A DNA stretch of 22,117 nucleotides from Clostridiales bacterium (GTDB lineage Bacteria > Bacillota > Clostridia > Lutisporales > Lutisporaceae): the NCBI GenBank assembly GCA_012842725.1, contig DUSG01000055.1, positions 1-22,117 on the forward strand. Reading direction: 5' to 3'. Position 1 is the stretch's first letter. Every line of letters starts with the position of its first letter. Positions 15,102-22,117 of this stretch are shown here, piece by piece. The position numbers and the translations under genes are program-made. The notes under the pieces were generated by a model. It worked only from the letters and a program-made list of their open reading frames with translations. It made no database searches and was not told the origin of the DNA.

Positions 15102-15704
15102 ATGTCCTCAAAAATAATAATTATTAGCATAATAGCATATTTCCTAGGCAATGTATCTGCATCATATTTGATTGCAAAACTTACAAAAGGAATTGACATA
15201 AGAAAATATGGCAGTGGAAATGCCGGGGCAACAAATGTTATGAGAACATTAGGGACAAAAGCGGCTATACTGGCTTTTCTGGGAGATGCAATAAAAGGAG
15301 TTATAGCTGTTATTCTGGGAAACATGGTTGCAGGCGAAGTTGGACAGATAGCTGCAGGTATTTTTGTTGTAATTGGACATAATTGGCCTGTGTTGTTAGG
15401 ATTCAAAGGCGGCAAAGGAATTGCTACTACCATAGGAGTTATGACTGCAATAAATCCTTTCATTGTTGCAGCTATAGTACCTATTGGCATAATTATAATT
15501 ATTATCACAAAATATGTATCATTGGCTTCAATTACAGGTATGATTATTTTCCCAATTTTTATGCTGATAACCAGACAGCCTACAAAGCTAATAATTTTCA
15601 GTTTTATCTTATCTGTTATGGCATTGTACAGACATAAATCCAATATCAAAAAACTGATACAGGGGACAGAATCTAAAATAGGGGAGAAGGTTAGCAAATT
15701 GTAG
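15102..15704 (+). CDS. plsY: Acyl-phosphate glycerol-3-phosphate acyltransferase PlsY
   Basis: PlsY is an integral membrane enzyme that transfers an acyl group from acyl-phosphate to glycerol 3-phosphate, the first committed step of phospholipid synthesis. The 200-residue protein has about five hydrophobic segments and the three conserved loops: GSGNAGATN (37-45), GHNWPVLLGFKGGKG (92-106), and a C-terminal YRHKSNIKKL. ATG 15102 follows AGGAGG. Its substrate is the product of GpsA, encoded next. Between the two genes, 15705-15796 holds no convincing promoter or terminator. Confidence 0.97.
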   Translation: MSSKIIIISIIAYFLGNVSASYLIAKLTKGIDIRKYGSGNAGATNVMRTLGTKAAILAFLGDAIKGVIAVILGNMVAGEVGQIAAGIFVVIGHNWPVLLGFKGGKGIATTIGVMTAINPFIVAAIVPIGIIIIIITKYVSLASITGMIIFPIFMLITRQPTKLIIFSFILSVMALYRHKSNIKKLIQGTESKIGEKVSKL

Positions 15705-15796
15705 GCTTAAAATATCAGCGGTGTTTACATATATTAAATTAACCAGAAATATGGCCTACTTAGATTAAAGAATATGCTATATGAGGAGGTGAAGTA

Positions 15797-16831
15797 TTGA
15801 ATAAGATTGCCATAATTGGTTCGGGAAGCTGGGGAACTGCCAATGCCATTTCCCTAGCAAACAAAGGTTTAGATGTTAAGTTATGGGTAAGAAGTACTGA
15901 ATTATTAAAAGAAATTAATGAGAAGAGAGAGAATACAACGTATTTGCCGGGAGTGAAACTCTCAAACAATATAGTGGCAACAAATGATTTAGAATACTGC
16001 TGTAAAGATTCAGATGTAATAGTATTGGCTACCCCATCCCATGCAATAAGGGATACGGTAAAGAATATAAAAAAATACATAAACAAAGAACAGTATATAG
16101 TGAATTTAGCCAAAGGAATAGAAAACGATAGTTTATGCAGAATGTCCCAAATAATAGAAGAATATTTGCCACAAAATCCAATTGCAGTACTATCCGGACC
16201 TAATCATGCAGAGGAAGTAGCACGAAATATGCCTTCCGCTACTGTGGTTTCTTCAAAATATAAGAAAGTAGCTGAATTCATTCAAGATATTTTCATGACT
16301 CCAACGTTTCGAGTATATGTAAATCCGGATATAGTAGGAGTAGAGTTAGGTGGTGCTTTGAAAAATATTATAGCCTTGGGAGCCGGTATATCAGATGGAT
16401 TAGGTTTTGGAGATAATACAAGAACTGCCTTGATGACAAGAGGTATTGTTGAAATTGCCAGGCTTGGTGTTGCCATGGGGGCACGACAAAGCACATTCAG
16501 TGGACTATCTGGAATAGGCGACCTGATTGTAACATGTACCAGTATGCATAGCAGGAACAGAAGGGCAGGCATAGCAATCGGCCAAGGGAAAACGCTAGAT
16601 GAAGTGTTGAACTCAACAAAGATGGTTATTGAAGGAGTTAGAACTACAAAATCTGCTTATCAATTGGCCAACAAGTTTTCAATAGAAATGCCCATAACCC
16701 AAGAGATTTACAAAGTATTATATGAAGGATGTAATGTAAAAGAATCTGTAATAAAGCTTATGACAAGGAATAAGACTCATGAAATAGAAGAATTGTTGGA
16801 AACAGAAAGGGTAGATTGGAAAGATGCTTAA
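15797..16831 (+). CDS. gpsA: Glycerol-3-phosphate dehydrogenase [NAD(P)+] GpsA
   Basis: GpsA reduces dihydroxyacetone phosphate to sn-glycerol 3-phosphate, supplying PlsY. In 344 residues it has the nucleotide-binding IGSGSWGTA (7-15), the conserved K106 (AKGIE) and LSGPNHAEEVA (132-142), and the catalytic lysine K189 in GGALKNIIALGAG. It also has the substrate-binding NTRTALMTRG (207-216) and SRNRRAG (252-258). The TTG at 15797 is fixed by the short conserved N-terminus and by AGGAGGTGA immediately upstream. A terminator overlaps the stop codon, so the run from the DUF512 gene to gpsA probably ends here. Confidence 0.97.
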   Translation: MNKIAIIGSGSWGTANAISLANKGLDVKLWVRSTELLKEINEKRENTTYLPGVKLSNNIVATNDLEYCCKDSDVIVLATPSHAIRDTVKNIKKYINKEQYIVNLAKGIENDSLCRMSQIIEEYLPQNPIAVLSGPNHAEEVARNMPSATVVSSKYKKVAEFIQDIFMTPTFRVYVNPDIVGVELGGALKNIIALGAGISDGLGFGDNTRTALMTRGIVEIARLGVAMGARQSTFSGLSGIGDLIVTCTSMHSRNRRAGIAIGQGKTLDEVLNSTKMVIEGVRTTKSAYQLANKFSIEMPITQEIYKVLYEGCNVKESVIKLMTRNKTHEIEELLETERVDWKDA

Positions 16832-16847
16832 GAGGCATCTTTTTTTT
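16820..16847 (+). terminator. Terminator overlapping the gpsA stop codon
   Basis: AAAGATGC (16820-16827) pairs perfectly with GCATCTTT (16835-16842) around a 7-nt loop and is followed by T's to 16847. The gpsA stop codon TAA (16829-16831) lies in the loop, so the left arm is coding sequence. Confidence 0.9.
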
Positions 16848-16848
16848 G

Positions 16849-16876
16849 TAATATTCTTATGTACTTGACATATATA
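16849..16876 (+). promoter_or_regulatory. Candidate SigE-type promoter for spoIVA
   Basis: TAATATT (16849-16855) matches the SigE -35 consensus (KMATATT) at every position. A 13-nt spacer leads to CATATATA (16869-16876), which matches the -10 CATACAHT at 6 of 8 positions. The spacer is one nt shorter than usual. SpoIVA is a SigE-dependent gene in Bacillus, which supports the call. A TTGACA at 16864-16869 has no -10 at useful distance. Confidence 0.45.
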
Positions 16877-16924
16877 TATAATGCAATATTTGAAGTTCAT
16901 AATCCATGGAGAGGGGGAAAAAAT

Positions 16925-18403
16925 GTGGAAGAATTTGATTTATATCGAAATATTGCTGAAAGAACCGAGGGAAGCATATACATAGGTGTCGTTGGACCTG
17001 TACGCACGGGTAAATCCACTTTTATAAAAAGATTTATGGATTTGCTTGTAATACCTAATATTGAGAATGAATTCAAAAGAGAAAGGACAAAAGACGAATT
17101 ACCTCAAAGTGCCAATGGTAGAACCATAATGACAACGGAACCAAAATTTGTGCCCAGTGAAGCAATTGAAATGGTGCTTGAAGGCAATGCAAAATTCAAA
17201 GTTAGATTGGTTGACTGTGTGGGATACCTTGTTGAAGGTGCCATTGGTCATCTAGAAGATGGAAATCCAAGAATGGTTAACACTCCTTGGTTCGAAAATG
17301 TAATTCCCTTTGAGGATGCTGCTGAAATAGGCACAAAAAAGGTTATAAATGAACATTCTACCATTGGTTTGGTTGTTACAACAGATGGAACCATTACAGA
17401 TATTCCAAGGAGAAATTATATAGAAGCTGAGGAAAGAGTAGTAGAAGAACTGAAACAGTTAAATAAACCTTTTATCATAATTCTAAATTCAGCAAATCCA
17501 AATAGCCCGGAAGCAATGGAATTGAGAGAATCTTTGGAAGCCAAGTATGAGACACCTGTACTGCTGGTAGATTGTCTCAATATGGAAATGAATGATATAA
17601 ATAATATATTATCCAAAGTATTGTTTGAATTCCCGATAAGAGAAATAAACTATTACATGCCGAGATGGATAGATTCACTGGAAAACAATCATTGGTTGAA
17701 GAAAGAAATAATAGATGGAATTCTTAATAATACAAAAGATATATTCAGAATCAGAGAGATTTCTCCAGCTACTGAAAGCCTTTCAGCCATAGAAAATCTC
17801 AATAGTGCAAGTGTCAGGGATATAGATTTAGCCAAGGGAACAGCAGATATTGATTTCGAATTAAAAGAAGGATTATTTTACCGTGTACTTGGAGAAGTAT
17901 CCGGATATGAAATTGAAGGAGATTATCAGCTTATTTCCTTGATGAAAGAACTCTCATTTGCTAAAAAAGAATATGACAAGATAAAAGATGCCATAAGGGA
18001 TGTGAAAGAGATCGGTTATGGAGTGGTAGCGCCATCTGTGGATGAAATAAAGCTTGAAGAACCTGAAATAGTCAAACATGGAGGCAGATTCGGAGTAAGA
18101 CTTCGTGCAAGCGCACCATCATTGCATATCATAAGAACAAACATTGAAACAGAGGTATCCCCAATAATAGGCACAGAAAAACAAAGCGAAGAATTTGTCA
18201 GGTATTTCATGGATGAGTTTGAAAGCAATCCGGAAAAAATCTGGGAAACAAATGTTTTTGGAAAGCCACTTTACGATATGGTAAAAGAAGAACTTCAAAG
18301 CAAATTATATAAAATGCCTGATGATATTCAGGGTAAGATGCAGCTGACATTAGAGAAAATAGTAAATGATAACAAAGGAAGTATTATATGTATTATAATA
18401 TAA
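16925..18403 (+). CDS. spoIVA: SpoIVA, spore coat morphogenetic ATPase
   Basis: SpoIVA polymerises on the outer forespore membrane using ATP and forms the platform on which the spore coat assembles. It is also needed for cortex formation. The protein shows the family N-terminus with LYRNIAERTEGSIYIGVVG, Walker A GPVRTGKST (24-32), and the Walker-B-like VDCVG (96-100). It ends with the short hydrophobic tail GSIICIII used for membrane anchoring through SpoVM. GTG 16925 is chosen because GAGAGGGGG precedes it and the product is then 492 residues, the same as the Bacillus protein. An in-frame ATG at 16859 would add 22 unconserved residues without a ribosome site and overlap the SigE-like promoter. 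It is flanked by terminators, so it is probably monocistronic. Confidence 0.97.
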   Translation: MEEFDLYRNIAERTEGSIYIGVVGPVRTGKSTFIKRFMDLLVIPNIENEFKRERTKDELPQSANGRTIMTTEPKFVPSEAIEMVLEGNAKFKVRLVDCVGYLVEGAIGHLEDGNPRMVNTPWFENVIPFEDAAEIGTKKVINEHSTIGLVVTTDGTITDIPRRNYIEAEERVVEELKQLNKPFIIILNSANPNSPEAMELRESLEAKYETPVLLVDCLNMEMNDINNILSKVLFEFPIREINYYMPRWIDSLENNHWLKKEIIDGILNNTKDIFRIREISPATESLSAIENLNSASVRDIDLAKGTADIDFELKEGLFYRVLGEVSGYEIEGDYQLISLMKELSFAKKEYDKIKDAIRDVKEIGYGVVAPSVDEIKLEEPEIVKHGGRFGVRLRASAPSLHIIRTNIETEVSPIIGTEKQSEEFVRYFMDEFESNPEKIWETNVFGKPLYDMVKEELQSKLYKMPDDIQGKMQLTLEKIVNDNKGSIICIII

Positions 18404-18414
18404 TAAATTCAGTA

Positions 18415-18448
18415 AAAAAGCTCGTTTACGGGCTTTTTACTTTTTTTT
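18415..18448 (+). terminator. Terminator after spoIVA
   Basis: AAAAAGCTCG (18415-18424) pairs with CGGGCTTTTT (18429-18438), with one G-U pair and a 4-nt loop. A run of eight T's follows at 18441-18448. It separates spoIVA from the glycan cluster. Confidence 0.9.
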
Positions 18449-18450
18449 GT

Positions 18451-18479
18451 AACAATTCACGTAAATTCCCCATATCTTA
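18451..18479 (+). promoter_or_regulatory. Candidate SigK-type promoter for the glycan cluster
   Basis: AACA (18451-18454), a 16-nt spacer and CATATCTTA (18471-18479) match the SigK consensus (MACM, 16-17 nt, CATANNNTA) at every defined position. It sits directly after the spoIVA terminator and about 90 nt before the first sugar gene. SigK is the late mother-cell sigma factor. An alternative vegetative reading (TTAACA at 18477 with TATTTA 17 nt on) is poor in its -10. No RNA data are available, so this rests on motif and context. Confidence 0.55.
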
Positions 18480-18570
18480 ACATGGGACATAATCATATCT
18501 ATTTAGTTAATTATAAAATTTAAAAATTATTTGTTTTCCATACTATGAAATTTGCTTTGGAGGGAGTATA

Positions 18571-19533
18571 TTGAATTTTTTTGAAGGTAAAAGAGTTTTA
18601 ATAACAGGAGCTAACGGATTCTTAGGTTCTCATATCTTAGAACGATTATTGGAGTTTAATGCTGATTTGTATATAATACTGCGGGAAAGCTCTGATTTAT
18701 GGAGGATAGAAGATTATTTAGGTAGTGTAAATGTATATTATGCAGATATAAGGGATTTGGATGATGTAAGCAATTGCATAAGAAAAATTAAGCCCGAAAT
18801 AATTTTTCATATGGCAGCCTACGGAGTTGATGCCAGAAAAAACAACATATATGAAGCTATAGATACAAACATTATTGGTACTGTGAACTTATTACATGCA
18901 ATAGGTAAAATCGGATGTGAAAAATTCGTCAATACCGGGACAAGTATGCAGTATGGCAATAAAGTCGGATTAATTGATGAGAATTCCAACTATACACCTA
19001 ACAACATATATGGTAGTACCAAGGCAGCTTCTACCATACTGGCTCATCAAATAGCCAATGAAATGGATGTAGATATAACCACTATTATACCTTTCGGAAT
19101 TTTTGGAGAAAAGGAAGGAAGCCACAAGCTCTTTACACAAGTCATATTATCAATACTTCATCATAAAGAAGTAAGATTGACACCTTGCTTTCAACAGAGG
19201 GATTACTGCTACGTTGAGAATATTGTAAATGGATTTATTATGGCAGCTAATACTGATAAAACTAGAGATATGATTTTAAATATAGGCAGCGGAATAACAT
19301 TTCCTCTAAGATATTATATCGAATTAATAGTTAAGGAAATGAATATGGAAGCAAAAATTAATTATGGTGCATTGGAATACAGAAAAAACGATTTATGGAA
19401 TCCAAGAGTCAGTGTTGATAAAATCAAGAAAGTATTAGGTTGGCATCCTGAAATTTCTCTTGAAGAAGGTATCAAGAAGACAGTTGAGTGGTACAAAAAT
19501 AACTATTATTATTATGATGTGAGAGGTCGGTAA
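18571..19533 (+). CDS. NAD-dependent epimerase/dehydratase (extended SDR), sugar-nucleotide modifying
   Basis: This is a 320-residue extended short-chain dehydrogenase. The Rossmann motif TGANGFLG (12-19) is followed by HMAAYGVDA (80-88), and the catalytic pair Y147-x3-K151 sits in IYGSTK. T122/T124/S125 provide the active-site hydroxyl. DYCYVENIVNGFI and NIGSG are the usual C-terminal substrate-domain landmarks. The substrate cannot be read from sequence. The cytidylyltransferase two genes on suggests a CDP-linked sugar, so a 4-reductase or epimerase of a CDP-6-deoxyhexose is one option. TTG 18571 follows GGAGGG and places the Rossmann motif at the usual distance from the start. It is the first gene behind the SigK-like promoter and lies 2 nt before the next gene. 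Confidence 0.85.
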   Translation: MNFFEGKRVLITGANGFLGSHILERLLEFNADLYIILRESSDLWRIEDYLGSVNVYYADIRDLDDVSNCIRKIKPEIIFHMAAYGVDARKNNIYEAIDTNIIGTVNLLHAIGKIGCEKFVNTGTSMQYGNKVGLIDENSNYTPNNIYGSTKAASTILAHQIANEMDVDITTIIPFGIFGEKEGSHKLFTQVILSILHHKEVRLTPCFQQRDYCYVENIVNGFIMAANTDKTRDMILNIGSGITFPLRYYIELIVKEMNMEAKINYGALEYRKNDLWNPRVSVDKIKKVLGWHPEISLEEGIKKTVEWYKNNYYYYDVRGR

Positions 19534-19535
19534 CA

Positions 19536-20618
19536 TTGGAAATCACAGATATTATTTATAAAGATATGGAGATGATTTATGAAAGCATAAAGGATTGCTT
19601 CATTCATACAGGTGGTCATACATGGTTAATTACTGGAAGTGGAGGATTTATAGGCTCTTATTTTCTTGATTTTATAGATTATTGCAATAATAATGTGTTT
19701 TATGAACCGGATAAAGTTATTTGTATAGATAATTACAAAACAGGTTCTATAAGCAGGATTAAACATTTATTAAGCAATAACAATTTTCAGTTTATAAACA
19801 CGGATATATCCAAACCAATAGAACTTTCACAACATATTGACTATATTGTTCATGCTGCCAGCATTGCTTCTCCGACATATTATAGAAAGTATCCTATTGA
19901 GACAATAGAAGTGAATGTATGGGGATTGAAAAATTTGCTGGATATAGCTAAAGAAAAAAATTTAAAAAGCATGCTGTATCTATCTTCAAGTGAAATATAC
20001 GGAAATCCTGATGAAGAACACATACCTACCAGCGAAACTTATAATGGAAATGTATCATGTATTGGACCCCGAGCATGTTATGATGAATCCAAGAGGTTGG
20101 GAGAAACCCTATGTATAAATTATTGGAAACAATATGGTGTTCCGATAAAAATAGCAAGGCCATTTAATGTATATGGTCCTGGTATGAGAATAGACGACAG
20201 GAGGGTGATACCTGACTTTTTTAAAGGTGCTATCTATAACAAAAGAATAGAAATTCTAAGCGACGGAAGCCCCACAAGAAGCTTTTGCTATATAAGCGAT
20301 GCAGTTACCGGGTTTATTAAAATTATGATGTCGGATTATAATGGTGAAATTTTTAATATTGGTAATGATGAGATGGAAATAACTATAGGGCAATTGGCAG
20401 AAAAAATTGCTGAGATAGTTTGTGATGTAACAGTTATATACAACAAAAGCAGCGACACAGAGTACCTTACAGACAATCCACAAAGAAGATGCCCTGATTT
20501 AAAGAAAGCAAGAACTCTCATAAAATACAATCCATCTGTTAACTTAGAAACTGGACTAAGAAGACTTTTTGATTGGTACAAAGAGACATTGGATATTGAA
20601 TATAATCAGCGGTACTAA
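19536..20618 (+). CDS. UDP-glucuronate decarboxylase-like NAD-dependent epimerase/dehydratase
   Basis: This is a 360-residue extended SDR distinct from its neighbour. The Rossmann motif TGSGGFIG is at 33-40. HAASIASPTYYRKYPIET, SSSEIYG (150-156) and GPRACYDESKRLGET (177-191; catalytic Y182 and K186, E153 in the SSSE motif) are the signatures of the UDP-glucuronate decarboxylase/dTDP-glucose dehydratase branch. RSFCYISDAVTGF is typical of its C-terminal part. About 30 residues precede the Rossmann motif, more than in minimal members. TTG 19536 has an AGAGG site (19522-19526) and follows the previous stop by 2 nt. The closest family reading is a xylose-forming decarboxylase or a 4,6-dehydratase. 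I cannot choose between them, and a CDP-glucose substrate is possible from context. Confidence 0.82.
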   Translation: MEITDIIYKDMEMIYESIKDCFIHTGGHTWLITGSGGFIGSYFLDFIDYCNNNVFYEPDKVICIDNYKTGSISRIKHLLSNNNFQFINTDISKPIELSQHIDYIVHAASIASPTYYRKYPIETIEVNVWGLKNLLDIAKEKNLKSMLYLSSSEIYGNPDEEHIPTSETYNGNVSCIGPRACYDESKRLGETLCINYWKQYGVPIKIARPFNVYGPGMRIDDRRVIPDFFKGAIYNKRIEILSDGSPTRSFCYISDAVTGFIKIMMSDYNGEIFNIGNDEMEITIGQLAEKIAEIVCDVTVIYNKSSDTEYLTDNPQRRCPDLKKARTLIKYNPSVNLETGLRRLFDWYKETLDIEYNQRY

Positions 20619-20689
20619 AACCTATAGCACACATGAGATATCTTTGTACTAATATGTATTAGGGAAAGTTGTCTACAGGAGGTGAATAT

Positions 20690-21469
20690 GTGAAAGTAGT
20701 CATTCTATGCGGAGGAAAGGGGACCAGAATCAGAGAGTTAACCGAGAATATACCTAAGCCCTTGATAACTTTAGATGGACGTCCCCTTATATGGCACATA
20801 ATGAATGTATATTATCAGTACGGGTTTAACGATTTCATATTACCTATAGGTTACAAAGGGGAGAAAATTAAAGAGTACTTTATAAATAGCCCATGGATAA
20901 ACAGCGATTTGATAATTGATAACAGAGAAGGTAACTTCAAAATAACTCTTTTAAGAGGCTTAGACAAATGGAGAATAACCTTTATAGATACTGGAGAAGA
21001 AACCATGACAGGCAGCAGGATAAAAAAGATTGAACCATATATTGAAGACGATGAATTTATGCTCACATATGGAGATGGAATAGCGGATATAAACATAAAT
21101 AAGCTGTTGGAGTTTCACAGAGAAATGGGTAAAATTGCAACAATGACAGGCATTAAAGCCAGGAGTCAATATGGAATACTTGAAGTAACAGACGGTATAG
21201 CCCAAAGATTTGCTGAAAAACCTGAAATGGATCAGATAATAAATGGTGGCTTTTTTGTTTTACGTAAAGATATATTCAAATACATTGATGATGAGGATGG
21301 CAATTGTGTATTTGAAAAGGAACCTTTGGAAAAACTTGTGAAGGATAAACAGTTGTCAGTTTATATTCACGATGGCTATTGGATTGCTGTAGATACCTAT
21401 AAGGATTATGTAGAAATCAACAAAAATTGGAATTCAATAAAGAAAAAAATTTATAAAAATGAGGATTGA
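20690..21469 (+). CDS. rfbF: Glucose-1-phosphate cytidylyltransferase (RfbF type)
   Basis: The enzyme couples CTP and glucose 1-phosphate to CDP-glucose, the entry to CDP-3,6-dideoxy and related sugars. In 259 residues it shows the nucleotidyltransferase start LCGGKGTR (6-13), K23 in IPKPL, LIWHIMNVYYQYGFNDFI, DTGEETMTGSRIKKIEPYI, metal-binding D129 in TYGDGIAD, EKP (176-178) and VDTYKD (D235). WHIM and MTGSR/TYGDG are characteristic of the cytidylyl rather than the thymidylyl branch. GTG 20690 follows AGGAGGTGA (20677-20685); an in-frame TTG at 20669 would lack a site and add seven residues. The usual partners RfbG and RfbH are not in the window. The 71-nt gap before it contains the palindrome CTAATA-TG-TATTAG (20649-20662). 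Confidence 0.9.
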   Translation: MKVVILCGGKGTRIRELTENIPKPLITLDGRPLIWHIMNVYYQYGFNDFILPIGYKGEKIKEYFINSPWINSDLIIDNREGNFKITLLRGLDKWRITFIDTGEETMTGSRIKKIEPYIEDDEFMLTYGDGIADININKLLEFHREMGKIATMTGIKARSQYGILEVTDGIAQRFAEKPEMDQIINGGFFVLRKDIFKYIDDEDGNCVFEKEPLEKLVKDKQLSVYIHDGYWIAVDTYKDYVEINKNWNSIKKKIYKNED

Positions 21470-21473
21470 TGTT

Positions 21474-22117
21474 ATGGATGTAGCTTTATGCACTGTAATT
21501 ACAAAGTTAAGAATTCATCAGTTTTTAGCACTTTATGAATCAATAATAAAAAACAAGATAGCTGCATATCTATTTGTATTTTGTGTTGATAAGGAATCAT
21601 ATTATCTGCTAAATAAAATGGGTATTTCAAAAAAAGCCTTTATAATGGATTTTTCTAAACTTGAGAATAAAACCTTAATTAATATTAGAAAGTGCAGAAA
21701 GATATATGAATATTGCTGGACTATAAAACCTGTCGTAATCGAATATATATTCAAAAAATATCCAATTATTAAAAAGGTACTGTATGTTGATAGCGATATA
21801 TATTTCTTTTCAGAGCCATTGAGCATTATCAACCGAATTAAGAATTGGTCTGTTATAGTAACAACTCATAAAAGCTCAAAAAACATAAATGGAGGATTTG
21901 TAGGTTTCAAAAGAGATAAAATTGGTCTGAAAGCCCTTCAGTGGTGGAAGAAAAAGTGTTTTGAATGGTGTTATGATTATTTTGATAACGGCAATTTTGG
22001 TGATCAAGGTCATCTAGACAAGTTAAGGAAACATTTCAGAAATATTTACTATCTTGAACATCCAGGATTTAATGTGGCATCATGGAATGAACATCTATAT
22101 CAGATTAAAGTATATGA
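21474..22117 (+). CDS. Glycosyltransferase, GT-A type (3' end beyond window)
   Basis: This is an open frame of 214 codons that runs off the right edge. The product begins MDVALCTVITKLRIHQFLAL, an N-terminal nucleotide-sugar strand. It carries a DxD metal motif at D106-S107-D108 in YVDSDIYFF. It continues with INGGFVGFKR (138-147), GDQGHLD (176-182) and HPGFNVASWN (196-205), a pattern seen in GT-A transferases that move a sugar from a nucleotide donor. There is no signal peptide, so it is likely cytoplasmic. ATG 21474 has GAGG (21461-21464) and starts 4 nt after rfbF, so it belongs to the same unit. The acceptor and the sugar are unknown. Confidence 0.8.
   Translation, partial: MDVALCTVITKLRIHQFLALYESIIKNKIAAYLFVFCVDKESYYLLNKMGISKKAFIMDFSKLENKTLINIRKCRKIYEYCWTIKPVVIEYIFKKYPIIKKVLYVDSDIYFFSEPLSIINRIKNWSVIVTTHKSSKNINGGFVGFKRDKIGLKALQWWKKKCFEWCYDYFDNGNFGDQGHLDKLRKHFRNIYYLEHPGFNVASWNEHLYQIKVY

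Noticed and set aside
14981..15697. Minus-strand open frame of 238 codons opposite plsY
   Set aside because: It has no ribosome site or promoter, shows proline/isoleucine-rich composition typical of antisense frames, and lies exactly over the well-supported plsY gene.
15724..15752. TTTACA-17-AAATAT as a promoter for gpsA
   Set aside because: The -10 matches only three positions and the DNA is AT-rich. Readthrough from plsY is as likely.
16859..16924. Upstream in-frame ATG extending SpoIVA by 22 residues
   Set aside because: There is no ribosome site, the extra residues are not family-like, and it would start within the SigE-like promoter. GTG 16925 gives the normal 492-residue protein.

Overview
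The window is AT-rich, low-GC Gram-positive DNA with every gene on the + strand. It carries strong Shine-Dalgarno sites and many GTG/TTG starts. The spoIIGA-sigE-sigG sporulation block, spoIVA, a T-box leader and the gene order DUF512 protein-der-plsY-gpsA-spoIVA together point to an endospore-forming Clostridia-type Firmicute. I cannot name the genus from the sequence. No rRNA, tRNA, CRISPR array, insertion sequence or phage gene was seen.

Bases 1-3605 hold the sporulation sigma block and two small housekeeping genes. SpoIIGA is the protease that matures pro-SigE, SigE is the mother-cell sigma factor and SigG is the late forespore sigma factor. They are followed by a YlmC/YmxH PRC-barrel protein and the ribonucleotide-reductase repressor NrdR. 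Hairpin terminators separate these units, and a SigF-like promoter precedes sigG.

Bases 3606-5601 hold a consensus SigA promoter, then a T-box leader of about 275 nt with a UGC (Cys) specifier and mutually exclusive antiterminator and terminator. This leader drives cysE. pgeF follows and has its own candidate promoter.

Bases 5617-12355 are a complete phosphate regulon. The PhoP/PhoR two-component pair is followed by a terminator, four 11-bp-spaced TTWACA-type PhoP boxes, and then pstS-pstC-pstA-pstB-phoU with a terminator at the end.

Bases 12372-16847 hold a PDZ/radical-SAM-like DUF512 protein, the ribosome-assembly GTPase Der, and the first-steps glycerolipid enzymes PlsY and GpsA. SpoIVA, the ATPase that forms the base of the spore coat, follows at 16925 behind a SigE-like promoter.

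Bases 18451-22117 begin with a near-perfect SigK-type promoter in front of a sugar-nucleotide and glycan cluster. It encodes an extended SDR, a UDP-glucuronate-decarboxylase-like SDR, a glucose-1-phosphate cytidylyltransferase (RfbF type) and a GT-A glycosyltransferase that runs off the window. Its position after spoIVA plus the SigK-like promoter suggests a mother-cell-expressed system that builds a CDP-sugar glycan for the spore surface. That is the most interesting hypothesis here, and it rests on inference from promoter match and context.
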